From contig DBBP01000019.1 of assembly GCA_002292285.1 (NCBI GenBank), forward strand, positions 143,741-207,740: a stretch of DNA of 64,000 nucleotides, in the 5' to 3' direction. Source of the stretch: Proteobacteria bacterium UBA981 (GTDB taxonomy: Bacteria > Pseudomonadota > Gammaproteobacteria > Ga0077536). The notes beneath the pieces are model-generated. The model worked only from the letters and a program-made list of their open reading frames with translations, did not search any database and had not been told where the DNA came from. Both the position numbers and the translations under genes were made by a program. Shown here piece by piece: positions 44,407 through 53,074 of the stretch (its first letter is position 1; every line of letters begins with the position of its first letter).

Positions 44407-45840
44407 ATGAGTGTTTTCACGCGATTGCGGCACTCACTGGCAGCGCGCTTGCTCGGCGTGTTCCTGGTCACCGGTATGGCGATGCTGCTGGTGATTACCT
44501 TCGTCTGGGGCGTGGCTTTGAAGCACCAGTGGAACGTTAAGATTCGTCCGCATTTGGTGCAGTACATCGACTATGTGCATCGGGATCTTGGTAGCCCGCC
44601 CGATCCCCAGCGTGCAGCGGCGCTGGCGCGCATCGTACCGGTGAATATCTACATTCAAGGTCCAGGTATCGACTATGCCACCAACGGTCAGCGGCTGAAT
44701 GCAAGCGAACTCGAATTCAGCGACGGGCATGATCAGCATGGCGAGCGATGGCGTCGCCGGCGGCTGACGACTGCGACGGGCTTGCAGTTCTCAATTAACG
44801 ATTACGACGACCATACGCTGATGCGCACCGTCAATAATGGCTATAGCGTGTACTACGAGCTGCGCCACCGCGCGGAGGACATGCGCCACCGGTCGAAACT
44901 TCGGCGCGGGCGATTACTCCTGTTCGGCACACTGTTCGTTTTGGTTGGCTTGCTTGCAGCGTGCTGGTGGTTGATCCATCGCCTGCTGCGACCGGTGCGT
45001 GACATCCAGGCAGGTGTTGCACGCATGGGCTCCGGCGAACTCAATCATCGCATCGCGTTACGGAGCCAGGACGATTTAGGCGAATTGAGCGTCAGCATCA
45101 ATGAGATGGCCGGCGACATTGAGCAGATGCTCGATGCCAAACGGCAGATGCTACTCGGCATCAGTCACGAGTTGCGATCGCCCATTACGCGCGCCAAGAT
45201 CTCGACCGAATTGCTCGAACCGTCAGCAACACGCGCGCGTCTCGAAGACGATTTTCTGGAGATGGAAACTCTGGTCACCGAATTGCTCGAGAGCGAGCGT
45301 CTGAAATCCCGGCATAGTGTGCTGAACCCGCAACCAGTGAATCTGCGCGAGTTGATTGATTCGGTGTTGGTGCCGAATTTTAGCGAACGCGTGACGCTGC
45401 ACGCCGATGCGGTTCTGCCGACTTTGATACTGGATGAAACGCGGGTGCGCCTGCTGCTGCGTAATCTGCTCGCCAATGCAGTGCGCTACAGTCTCGAGGA
45501 AGCACCGCTGTTGCATGTTGCAGCGACGGATCGTTTGGTGACCATGACCGTCAGCGACTCCGGCACGGGTATCGCCCCGGAACATCTTGCGTCGTTGACC
45601 GATCCGTTTTACCGGGTAGATCCCTCACGGACGCGCGCCACGGGTGGCTTCGGGCTTGGTTTGTACCTGTGTCGGCTGATTTGCGAAGCGCACGGCGGTG
45701 CGCTGTCTATCAGCAGCACGGAAGGTGTCGGCACAACGGTGGTGGCGACACTTAACACGCAAGGTGTAACTAACGGGCCCGAAGATCCAGCACCACACGG
45801 CACGTCGCGGGATGTGTCGGAATCGTCACGAGAGGCCTAG
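44407..45840 (+). CDS. Sensor histidine kinase (CpxA/EnvZ-like)
   Basis: A 477-residue inner-membrane histidine kinase. Helices at about 13-38 and 169-191 flank a periplasmic sensor domain of some 130 residues. A HAMP segment follows, then the HisKA domain with His254 in LLGISHELRSPITR, and the ATPase domain with RNLLANAVRYS (N box), DSGTGIAP (G1) and GGFGLGLYLC (G2). The C-terminal 25 residues are polar and outside the domain. The gene starts 3 bp after the response regulator. With the CpxP-like protein this forms a complete envelope sensing set. The signal is not deducible; metal or misfolded protein is plausible because of the His-rich partner. Confidence 0.94.
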   Translation: MSVFTRLRHSLAARLLGVFLVTGMAMLLVITFVWGVALKHQWNVKIRPHLVQYIDYVHRDLGSPPDPQRAAALARIVPVNIYIQGPGIDYATNGQRLNASELEFSDGHDQHGERWRRRRLTTATGLQFSINDYDDHTLMRTVNNGYSVYYELRHRAEDMRHRSKLRRGRLLLFGTLFVLVGLLAACWWLIHRLLRPVRDIQAGVARMGSGELNHRIALRSQDDLGELSVSINEMAGDIEQMLDAKRQMLLGISHELRSPITRAKISTELLEPSATRARLEDDFLEMETLVTELLESERLKSRHSVLNPQPVNLRELIDSVLVPNFSERVTLHADAVLPTLILDETRVRLLLRNLLANAVRYSLEEAPLLHVAATDRLVTMTVSDSGTGIAPEHLASLTDPFYRVDPSRTRATGGFGLGLYLCRLICEAHGGALSISSTEGVGTTVVATLNTQGVTNGPEDPAPHGTSRDVSESSREA

Positions 45841-46007
45841 ATTATGGGCGGCCGCATCTTCTCCTCGACAAGCAACGCCATTCGGCCCGCGGTGATGCAC
45901 GAGATGTGCAGTGCAGGGTTTAGCCCAAAAATGAAGAGAGTCGAAATAGTCGAGGGCAAGATTCTCCGCAAGACACGCCCGGCCTACTAACGGGCAAGTA
46001 ATTCTGC

Positions 46008-47069
46008 CTATCCCGACCGATGCTCCGGCCATGCTTGGATGAGCGAGCGGAAGTCTTCCGGCGGCGCACCATGCAGCAACACCTTGTCCGCACCCGCGTC
46101 GAATAATGACCTCATGTAGCGGGCACCGGTATGCGCATCTCCAACCGCATTGCTTTGCTCAATCCAGGCTGGTGGGTACAAATCGCGCATTCGCCTTAAG
46201 TCGTCCATTTCTCTGGACACACCTTCATCGCCCAGAGCACCGGCGGGATTCTTGGCTTGCTCTGCAACGGTTTGTCGGATTGTCGAAGCTGTCGCCGGAT
46301 CCCAATCGTTCACCTGAACGAGAAGGTCGATCATGGGCCACATGAAATACGTGTTCATACGGCGCACGATGTAATTCAGCATTTTTTCTTCGTCAACGTC
46401 GCAGGCGTTCACAGCCACAGCCGCGACCTCGACAGTGGCTGGGTCACGCCCGGCGCGCTCAGCGGCAGTCTTTACGATGCGCACCGAATGCGCGACGGCG
46501 GGCGCATTGAGACAGGAAAACAAAATAACGCCATCACAATTCGCGCCCGCCCACGCCAGCGTTTTGTCACCCACAGCGCCCATCCAGACAGGCGGTGGTG
46601 ACTCAAGGCGGACACCAAGCGCTGCACCGTCCAGTATCCAACCGTCATGAGCCGCGGTAACAGTTTCGCCTCGCCACAACTGGCGCAAGGCGGCCAGGTA
46701 ACGTTCGATCAGTGCGATGTTCGAGCGCGGAACCCCGAGCATATCCGCCAAGCGATCTTGTCCGCGACCGACTCCGAGGATAAACCGTCCGTTGGTCACC
46801 ATGGACATAGTCGACGCCAGCGACGCGGTGATTAGCGGATTTCGCGCAGGCAGGTTCGCGACCAGACCGGCCCCGACATTCATTTTGGGTGCTGTGGCTG
46901 CCGCAGCACCGCACAGCACACCGATGTCCTTTGTGCCCGGCCGTTCGGACAGCCACACCGTGCCCAGCCCGAGTTCCTCGCCCAGTTTGCAATGAGCGAC
47001 CGCTGGCTGCGGGTCGTGGATATGGCCGCCAAGCACAAAATAACCAAGTTCCGGGTAGGGTTGGGTCAT
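46008..47069 (-). CDS. LLM-class flavin-dependent oxidoreductase
   Basis: A 353-residue luciferase-like TIM-barrel protein, longer than the two others in the window and from another subgroup (TIGR03857-like). Landmarks are PELGYFVLGGHIHDP, LGLGTVWLSERPGTKDIG, NVGAGLVANLPARNPLITASLASTM, ILGVGRGQDRLADMLG and VWMGAVGDKTLAWAG. Assignment to F420 rather than FMN is from the family only. GAGAG lies upstream of the start. The gene comes after the phosphotransferase and DUF6285-like genes on the same strand, 42 bp downstream of the latter, so all three are likely co-transcribed. The substrate is unknown. Confidence 0.87.
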   Translation of the reverse strand: MTQPYPELGYFVLGGHIHDPQPAVAHCKLGEELGLGTVWLSERPGTKDIGVLCGAAAATAPKMNVGAGLVANLPARNPLITASLASTMSMVTNGRFILGVGRGQDRLADMLGVPRSNIALIERYLAALRQLWRGETVTAAHDGWILDGAALGVRLESPPPVWMGAVGDKTLAWAGANCDGVILFSCLNAPAVAHSVRIVKTAAERAGRDPATVEVAAVAVNACDVDEEKMLNYIVRRMNTYFMWPMIDLLVQVNDWDPATASTIRQTVAEQAKNPAGALGDEGVSREMDDLRRMRDLYPPAWIEQSNAVGDAHTGARYMRSLFDAGADKVLLHGAPPEDFRSLIQAWPEHRSG

Positions 47070-47111
47070 GCTTCTAACTCTCGGTTCTACTATGCAATCG
47101 ACACTGCGTTG

Positions 47112-47597
47112 TTATTTAAAGAGCGACTCGATATCGGGTAGAGAATCGGGATCATGGTCAAATCCCATCGCGTTAAACCAGACCCGCGAACGCAGGTTCT
47201 CTTCGCGGGCGTGTTGGATGACCAGGCTGTCGCAAGCGCGTTTAAACGTCTCGCTCCCGTCAATGCCGGCATCGATGACGAGCGCTTCGATGGCGTGCGA
47301 CAACGTATCGGTATCGACGTCATTCGGTAGTGCCTTCAGGTGCGAAGTTGCAGCCGTCGTGATGGCACCGCCATCACTCACTTCCACCAGTGCGTTCGAT
47401 AAGTCCTTGAGGGCTGCCCGCTCGCCGTCGCACATCGCTTTCTCGCGGCCTCCGTGAAGCAGCAACGCGTGCAAATGACCAACTAGCAGCCCGGCTTGTT
47501 CCTGGGCTAGCGCGTTACGAGGATCGACTGCGGGTACGATGATTTCCGTCAGTGCCCTGATCATGGTTTTGATGCGCAGCTCAATTGTCGGATTCAT
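47112..47597 (-). CDS. DUF6285-like conserved small protein
   Basis: A 161-residue, mostly helical, acidic protein without signal peptide or known catalytic motif. Conserved-looking elements are IPAVDPRNALAQEQAGLLVGHLHALLLHGG near the N-terminus and an Arg/Glu-rich C-terminal helix (ENLRSRVWFNAMGFDHDPDSLPD). It fits the small partner, often annotated DUF6285, that accompanies kinase-fold phosphotransferases near acyl-CoA dehydrogenase genes. Its start overlaps the stop of the phosphotransferase gene by 4 bp, evidence for translational coupling. It may regulate or scaffold that kinase; this is inferred from the coupling. Confidence 0.72.
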   Translation of the reverse strand: MNPTIELRIKTMIRALTEIIVPAVDPRNALAQEQAGLLVGHLHALLLHGGREKAMCDGERAALKDLSNALVEVSDGGAITTAATSHLKALPNDVDTDTLSHAIEALVIDAGIDGSETFKRACDSLVIQHAREENLRSRVWFNAMGFDHDPDSLPDIESLFK

Positions 47598-48754
47598 CGC
47601 TGGAGGCCTTGATCAAGAACGTCGATAAGTTCGTTAACAAACACATATCCCGCTGGAGTCAACCAGCTCATAAGAGCATCTTGATGGTTATGTGCTTCAT
47701 GGGCCGAGCGCAATCCGCTGCCGAGGCAAATCACACTGCACTTGTATAGACAAAAGACTTGGTAGAAATGCAGCGTCTTCGGATCAATCGTACGCCCCGT
47801 TGCTGATGTGTAACGCTCGAAGAGCTCATCGCACGGCAACAAGCTTGAGGCGAGGAGGGTACCGTTCTCGATGTGGCTCCAGGGCCGTAAAGATGTCCAC
47901 GCGAGATCTTCGTGGTAGTCACCGATATGGGTGAACTCCCAGTCGAGAATGGCAGTTATCTCGGCGCTGTGTTCGTCGAATAAATAGTTTCCGGTGCGGT
48001 AATCTCCATGAAGCAGAACAAGTTCAGCAGTCTCAGGAAGGTTCTCCCGCATCCATCGTTCTGCAAGACCGAGAACGGGGATACCGCGCAATGCATCGTT
48101 GTGCCAAACCGTTGTCCACCAATTGACCTGCCAGCGCGCCGCCTGCTTCGGATCGGCATTGGGTAGCTGAAACGATTTCAGCGTCGGCGATTCGATATCG
48201 GTGCCGTGTATCGCTTTCAAGTGCTCGATAAACCACACAACGAGTTTCTCGCGCAAGGTTTCACCTATCACCGTACCGAACCCGGTTATGTTCGAGCTCG
48301 TAGCGGTGGGTTTGGTCACGCCCTCTACAAACGCTGCGATCAACGCGGGCCTGCCCAGCGCCGCTCCGTCCGCGTCAACCCACAATACCTCGGGCACAGG
48401 GACGACATCCCGCACTGCGCCCATCGCTTCAAATTCGCGTTGCCGGCTGGTAATGGCAACGCCCTCAACCGGCTCCAGGCGTAACACGCAGCGTCTCGGC
48501 GCGCTGCCGTCTTGCGTTAATGTGAATACGAACTGCTCTTTTGAGGCGCCTCCGGCGAGCCGGCGCAAGTCCTCAATACGCGGATTACGCACGCCTTCTC
48601 GAGACAGATAAGGTTCCAGGCGTGCGCGCAGCACATCTTCCTGGCACATCTCGTACGGTCCCGACGCCCGCGCATCATGGATGCGTTCCAACGTCTGTGC
48701 GATCTCGGGCTCCAGGTCGTGCAGATTCATGCCCTGTTGGTTCGTCTCGCTCAT
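47594..48754 (-). CDS. Phosphotransferase family protein (APH fold, ACAD10-like)
   Basis: A 386-residue aminoglycoside-phosphotransferase-fold kinase. The Brenner motif LLHGDYRTGNYLFD provides the catalytic Asp and Asn, and ILDWEFTHIGDYHEDLAW the Mg-binding Asp. The N-terminal RRLAGGASKEQFVF resembles the ATP-binding loop. This branch is close to the kinase domain of mammalian ACAD10, which phosphorylates 4-hydroxyacyl-CoA intermediates; such kinases feed hydroxy acids into beta-oxidation. An in-frame start 13 codons earlier and one 8 codons later are alternatives, as no ribosome-binding site is strong. Translationally coupled to the DUF6285-like gene downstream. A 4-hydroxyacyl-CoA role is inferred. 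Confidence 0.87.
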   Translation of the reverse strand: MSETNQQGMNLHDLEPEIAQTLERIHDARASGPYEMCQEDVLRARLEPYLSREGVRNPRIEDLRRLAGGASKEQFVFTLTQDGSAPRRCVLRLEPVEGVAITSRQREFEAMGAVRDVVPVPEVLWVDADGAALGRPALIAAFVEGVTKPTATSSNITGFGTVIGETLREKLVVWFIEHLKAIHGTDIESPTLKSFQLPNADPKQAARWQVNWWTTVWHNDALRGIPVLGLAERWMRENLPETAELVLLHGDYRTGNYLFDEHSAEITAILDWEFTHIGDYHEDLAWTSLRPWSHIENGTLLASSLLPCDELFERYTSATGRTIDPKTLHFYQVFCLYKCSVICLGSGLRSAHEAHNHQDALMSWLTPAGYVFVNELIDVLDQGLQR

Positions 48755-50143
48755 TAGTTTTGCCGCGGCAACTCGTCGTGATAGGGGGATCATCTTAAGG
48801 CGTCGATTGACCGTTCCTCAAGTAAGTGTTTAGGACCGCTTAGTACAAAACGAGACTAAGTGTGGGGTTGTTAGCGGGGGTACATAAAGATAGAAAAAAG
48901 CACGTTAGGCTTATTCTCGGTCTTCGACTGATATTCGCCGGTCGCGCGGTGGCTTGCGCTAGGATAAAGTTCATCGTGGACTAAAGTAGCCCCTCACAGG
49001 CGCGCGAGAATATCCACGGCAATCCGCGCCATGGCAGCACCAAACGTTTCTAGGTCCGCCACTGGCTTCGAGGCGAATCGCCCCGCAACGACCCCCACCA
49101 GTGTGCTTCCTAGCTTCGCTCATATCGCATTCTCGAGGTTAGAAATCGGACGCATTGACAGCCTAGGACCGGACAAAATACTTGTCGATGGTTATGCAGA
49201 ATAAGAAAACGGCGATTTGCTGAACTAGTATCGAACCGCTAAGTGCGGATCCCGATTTCCGGTTTACATATTTTCCGTGTACGCGTGGCGTGCCGATATC
49301 GAGTATCGACTGTCCCTTTTTGATCAGATAGCGCCAGGCGATCGCTCTAATCAATTGTTGGCTTGCTGAGGGTGAACTCGGAGACAGGCACCAGCCGAAG
49401 CGCTTCGTAAGTCAACGTTGGCATAGACTATGAATCTTCAGTTAATTGCATTGGACCGATCTAATGGATACCAAGGTGCTCGCAGAATGGGCGGAAATCG
49501 TCGCTGCAAGTCTATGGTTCGACTGGAAGTCGGGCCTGACGACCGGCTACTGGGACGAAATCACCGATCAATGTGAGCTGATTGACCCAAGATGAGCGCG
49601 CGGTACCCAGCGTCGTTTCAGTTCGCTCCCAACGAGTCAGCTAGACGGGTCATCGGCTCCCTGCGGTGAATCCCGTTTTGTTACGCGCCGTGATAAACCG
49701 AAGAGTACCCACGAGATCCTCCCGTCAACCCATGCGACGGGGGAACTCGTCGCGGTAGCGAAAGAAGATGTATTCAGCGTTGAAGTCCGATGCTTACCAG
49801 ACGGCAGTCGACATGCGCCGGTGGAATTCGATGCCAGTCATCATTGATATTTGGTGGGTTCCTTTGTCTTCAACCCACTCGTCGAAAATGCCCGTAACCA
49901 GCCTTACTGATTCTTTCGGGACTATTGTTGAAAGCGCGAACGACCCTCCCTATTTGATTCGGTAGTTTCAACAGTTCCCGCCTCGTGGTCGTTGGAAAAC
50001 ATATTGAATCCAAGACTTCCGTGGCGGGTGACAATTCCCACACTGCCCCGTGCAGTACTGGCGCACTATCAATACACGCGGAGGGGAGATGGCTCCCAAG
50101 CGTACAGAAAGCGTTTTGAGTAACAGTAACAAGGAAAAAAAAC
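48755..50143. other. Long gene-poor region
   Basis: About 1.39 kb between the phosphotransferase gene and the small beta-rich protein gene. Short frames such as 49464-49595 (43 codons) and 49163-49354 (minus) lack ribosome-binding sites and family features. Base composition is more AT-rich than in neighbouring genes. No repeat, tRNA or hairpin was recognised. It may hold decayed genes or an unrecognised RNA. Confidence 0.5.
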
Positions 50144-50518
50144 ATGTCAGACAAGAAAGAGATTGCGAAATTCACAGCTAAATCGACGTCGATTGCACTG
50201 TCGGAATTACCCGGGGGTGGCCTCAACTTCCAAATAAATCTGGAAGGCACCGTTAGCGGTGGATTTGAGGGGGCGATTCTGATGACGATACAAGCGTCGT
50301 CGGCGGATCTGAAAAATGGCAGCTACACGCACGTTGTCGGGGGATATCTTAGTGACGGATCGAGTGTTTCTGTCTCGGGTGGCGGGACGCTACAGTCGGT
50401 CGGTACGCATAAGTGGCGCTTGCGTGGCTCGGACATTACCTCTGATGGCCTGGCCGTTGTCACCGATGGCGAAATGGATTTGGCTACGCGGACGTACAAC
50501 GGCACCATCTACGAGTAA
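50144..50518 (+). CDS. Small beta-rich orphan protein
   Basis: A 124-residue protein that I do not recognise. It has no signal peptide or membrane segment and is rich in Gly, Ser and Thr, with alternating hydrophobic residues (GGLNFQINLEG, YTHVVGGYLSDGSSVSVSGGG) that suggest a small beta barrel. AAGGAAAAAAAAC directly precedes the ATG and a strong terminator follows 35 bp after the stop, so it is a stand-alone transcription unit. It is flanked by a long gene-poor region on the left and an SDR gene on the right. A lipocalin or allene-oxide-cyclase-like barrel is possible, but this is only a guess from strand pattern. Confidence 0.75.
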   Translation: MSDKKEIAKFTAKSTSIALSELPGGGLNFQINLEGTVSGGFEGAILMTIQASSADLKNGSYTHVVGGYLSDGSSVSVSGGGTLQSVGTHKWRLRGSDITSDGLAVVTDGEMDLATRTYNGTIYE

Positions 50519-50553
50519 GCCGTAAGCTTCACCAGGCTTACTGATTGAGATTT

Positions 50554-50580
50554 GAAACCCGCAATTGCGGGTTTCTTTTT
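50554..50580 (+). terminator. Rho-independent terminator
   Basis: Perfect 11-bp arms (GAAACCCGCAA / TTGCGGGTTTC, 50554-50575) followed by TTTTT. It ends the transcript of the small beta-rich protein gene. The stem core ACCCGC/GCGGGT is like the one after the PEP-CTERM gene. Confidence 0.93.
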
Positions 50581-50804
50581 GTTCGCTCGGTCGCCTCATG
50601 TTGGACCGATTGAATTGCTTCGCCGGTCGTCGTACGGCGGCGGGACGCCCAACATTACTGGTCCACCTCCCATGCCAAGCGCTATGAGCGCTACGACCCA
50701 GGTGTCGTTGGCCAAAACGTGTGCGACGCACACGCCCTGCGCGAGCAACACACGGTGAGTAAAACTCGCTACGATCGCGCATCCCCAATGAACAGGGTTC
50801 CGCT

Positions 50805-51584
50805 ATGATCGACTACCACGGCAAGACGGCACTGGTAACAGGTGCCGCTTCCGGCATTGGCCGTGCGCTCGCGTTGGCGCTCTCGGCGCGCGGCGCGGAG
50901 TTAATCCTGGTCGATGTGAACGAAGCGGGGCTCGCAGAAACTGCCGCGCAAAGCGCGTCGCGGGCGCAGATGATCATCGCGGACCTGTCCGATCCAGCCG
51001 CGCCGTCGATGGTCCTCGAACAAGCGATCGCAGCAAGTGGCCTCCCTGATTTGATTTGTTCGAATGCCGGCGTTGCCCCGGCGCGCCGCCTTATCCGCGA
51101 GAAAGCCGAAGACAACGGCGGACGCCTGTTTGCGGTCAACGTGTTCGCAGGGCTTTATTTCGCGCAAGCCTATGCGGAGATCCTGAAGCAATCCAACAGC
51201 CAAGGGCGTCTTTTGCTGACCGGATCGGAGAATTCACTCAGCGTGCCAGCCGGGGTGGAAGCGATGGGCATCGGTCTCTACGCATCGACCAAGGCTGCCC
51301 TGCTTATGCTCGCGGAATGGATGCGCGCCGAGTTCGCCGGCCGCGTACCGATCGATATGCATATCCTGCTGCCTGGTGCGGTCACCTCGGGGCTGAATGA
51401 CGGTGGCACGGTCGACCCCGCCGTTGCCACGCTCAGCTTCATTCCGGCCGCGCAGTGTGCCGCGACTGCGCTCAAAGGGATGGACCTTGGTCTGTTCTAC
51501 ATACCCACGCACAAACATCTTGCCGATGACATGCGTCCGAGGTTACGAGGGATAGAGGAGGCGATCACCGCGCTGAAGTTGTGA
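50805..51584 (+). CDS. SDR family oxidoreductase
   Basis: A 259-residue classical SDR. TGAASGIGRALALALSARGA (residues 12-31) is the cofactor motif, LVDVNEAG with Asp after strand two suggests NAD(H), SNAG replaces NNAG, the serine strand is LLTGSENSLS and the catalytic pair is in YASTKAALLM. The C-terminal half has the PGAVTSGL loop. The start ATG at 50805 begins the fold immediately (MIDYHGKTALVTG). It lies alone on the plus strand between a terminator and a 346-bp spacer. Similar SDRs act on hydroxysteroids or 3-hydroxyacyl compounds; substrate unknown. Confidence 0.9.
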   Translation: MIDYHGKTALVTGAASGIGRALALALSARGAELILVDVNEAGLAETAAQSASRAQMIIADLSDPAAPSMVLEQAIAASGLPDLICSNAGVAPARRLIREKAEDNGGRLFAVNVFAGLYFAQAYAEILKQSNSQGRLLLTGSENSLSVPAGVEAMGIGLYASTKAALLMLAEWMRAEFAGRVPIDMHILLPGAVTSGLNDGGTVDPAVATLSFIPAAQCAATALKGMDLGLFYIPTHKHLADDMRPRLRGIEEAITALKL

Positions 51585-51930
51585 GTCCGCCTGGACTTCG
51601 CGCCTGCTCGTGACGGCTGGGCGCAATTTTTCGCTGGTCACTGGCCACGATACGTTTGAATGCGGCGTTGATTTCCAACTGCACGCTGATTCCCGTTCGA
51701 CCGATGAGTAAAAAGGTTCGGCATTATCCTGGCGCAACCAAGCGGGTTAGTTGTACCCCAGGCGATAAACTGCCGCGGCACTCGGTGTAATTTCTTTCAC
51801 CACGCCTGTGCTCACGTAAGTTCAACCACACTTTTGCAAGGTCGTTAGCGGCCCCAACGAAAAACATACCTCACGCCCCGACGCGTGCTAGTCTCACCGT
51901 CTCGCTGAAACAGCGTCAGGACGTCTCGTC
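51585..51930. other. Intergenic region before desaturase
   Basis: About 346 bp between the SDR and desaturase genes. No frame, repeat or hairpin is supported. The desaturase promoter should lie here. Confidence 0.5.
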
Positions 51931-52884
51931 GTGCCCAGAAGGCCCCAGCCGCGCATCTCAGCGCAGGATCTCGCTCGTTTACGCGTCTTTAAAATCCTGC
52001 CCAATCTAACCAAAATCCCCTTGTTCGTCGGCCTCATGGTTGCACTGACCTGGCTGGCGTGGGACACCGCCTCCACACCACTAATTTGGACGGCCTACGT
52101 TGCACTTGGTTATCTGTGGATGAGTATCGTGACTTTTATGCACGACGCCACACATAACACCCTGTTCGCCAACCGCACTTTGAGTTGGGCATTTGGAATT
52201 ACCGCGATGATTCCGATCTTCGCGTCGTTTATCGCGTTCAAGGAAGATCACCTCGAGCACCATCGCTTCAATCGCTCGCCGCGCGATCCGGATGCGTTCA
52301 CGATGGGCAAACGCGGCCCGCTCGATTTTCTGCTGTTCTATGCCTACATGGCGATCGGGGCAGTCTTGAGTTTCGTGCATTTCAATCTGCTCTATCCCAT
52401 TCAGCGCTTTGATCGGCGCAAGTGGGCGATACATCTCGGCGAATGCGCGTTGAAGGCTGTTGTCTACTACCTTGTGCTCAGCTGGGCAGCGCGGCACGGC
52501 GTGCTCGGCAAAACACTCGAAGTCTGGTTGTGGCCGGTGTTCTTCTTTTCGCTGTTCAATTCCATGCGTTTCATCGCGGAACACTACGGCACACCCTGGG
52601 ATAGCGGGCAGATGGCAGGGACCCGTTCGGTGGTTTCGAATCGCGTGCATGCGTTTTTCTGGAACAACATCAATTGGCACATCGGGCATCATGTTTATCC
52701 GGGGGTGCCGTGGTACAACCTGGTGGAACTGCACAATTTGCTGGCTACGCAAATCAGCGCGAGCGGTGCGTTGGTGGATAAAAGTTATGTTGGCGTTTGC
52801 TACGCGGCGATGGTCAGTGGGCCGGAGACCGGGGCGCGGCTGGCGCGGACGTTGGCGGCGCGTGCGGTGGCTGAGGGGCGTTAG
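51931..52884 (+). CDS. Fatty acid desaturase
   Basis: A 317-residue membrane-bound di-iron desaturase. The three histidine boxes are present: HDATH (71-75), HLEHH (107-111) and HIGHH in NWHIGHHVYPGVPW, plus an additional AEHYGTPW histidine. Four hydrophobic segments lie between them. The protein is shorter at the N-terminus than many delta-9 enzymes but complete for the short hydroxylase/desaturase group, whose members insert double bonds or hydroxyls in acyl chains, sterols or carotenoids. The start is GTG, with no strong ribosome-binding site. It is separate from its neighbours by spacers of 346 and 190 bp, so likely monocistronic. Lipid substrate inferred. Confidence 0.92.
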   Translation: MPRRPQPRISAQDLARLRVFKILPNLTKIPLFVGLMVALTWLAWDTASTPLIWTAYVALGYLWMSIVTFMHDATHNTLFANRTLSWAFGITAMIPIFASFIAFKEDHLEHHRFNRSPRDPDAFTMGKRGPLDFLLFYAYMAIGAVLSFVHFNLLYPIQRFDRRKWAIHLGECALKAVVYYLVLSWAARHGVLGKTLEVWLWPVFFFSLFNSMRFIAEHYGTPWDSGQMAGTRSVVSNRVHAFFWNNINWHIGHHVYPGVPWYNLVELHNLLATQISASGALVDKSYVGVCYAAMVSGPETGARLARTLAARAVAEGR

Positions 52885-53074
52885 ATTCCTTTGCCGTCGG
52901 TACGGCGCACTGGTCGGGTGTCGACTGGAACGCAGGGATTTCCTATATGATCTCGTCAATTCGAAGGTGCTCGCCAACCCTCGGGCAAGTCGAACGCAAA
53001 ATAATCAAAAGACGATAAATATCCTCTAACTTGCCTGAGCAACCTGCCGAGAACGCACTTCAGGAAAAGTATCG

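Noticed and set aside
49163..49354. 63-codon frame on the minus strand in the gene-poor region
   Set aside because: TTG start, no signal, no family resemblance.
49464..49595. 43-codon frame starting MDTKVLAEWAE
   Set aside because: No ribosome-binding site and no context; likely chance.
52081..52977. 298-codon open frame on the minus strand
   Set aside because: Antisense to the fatty acid desaturase, whose three His boxes are on the other strand.
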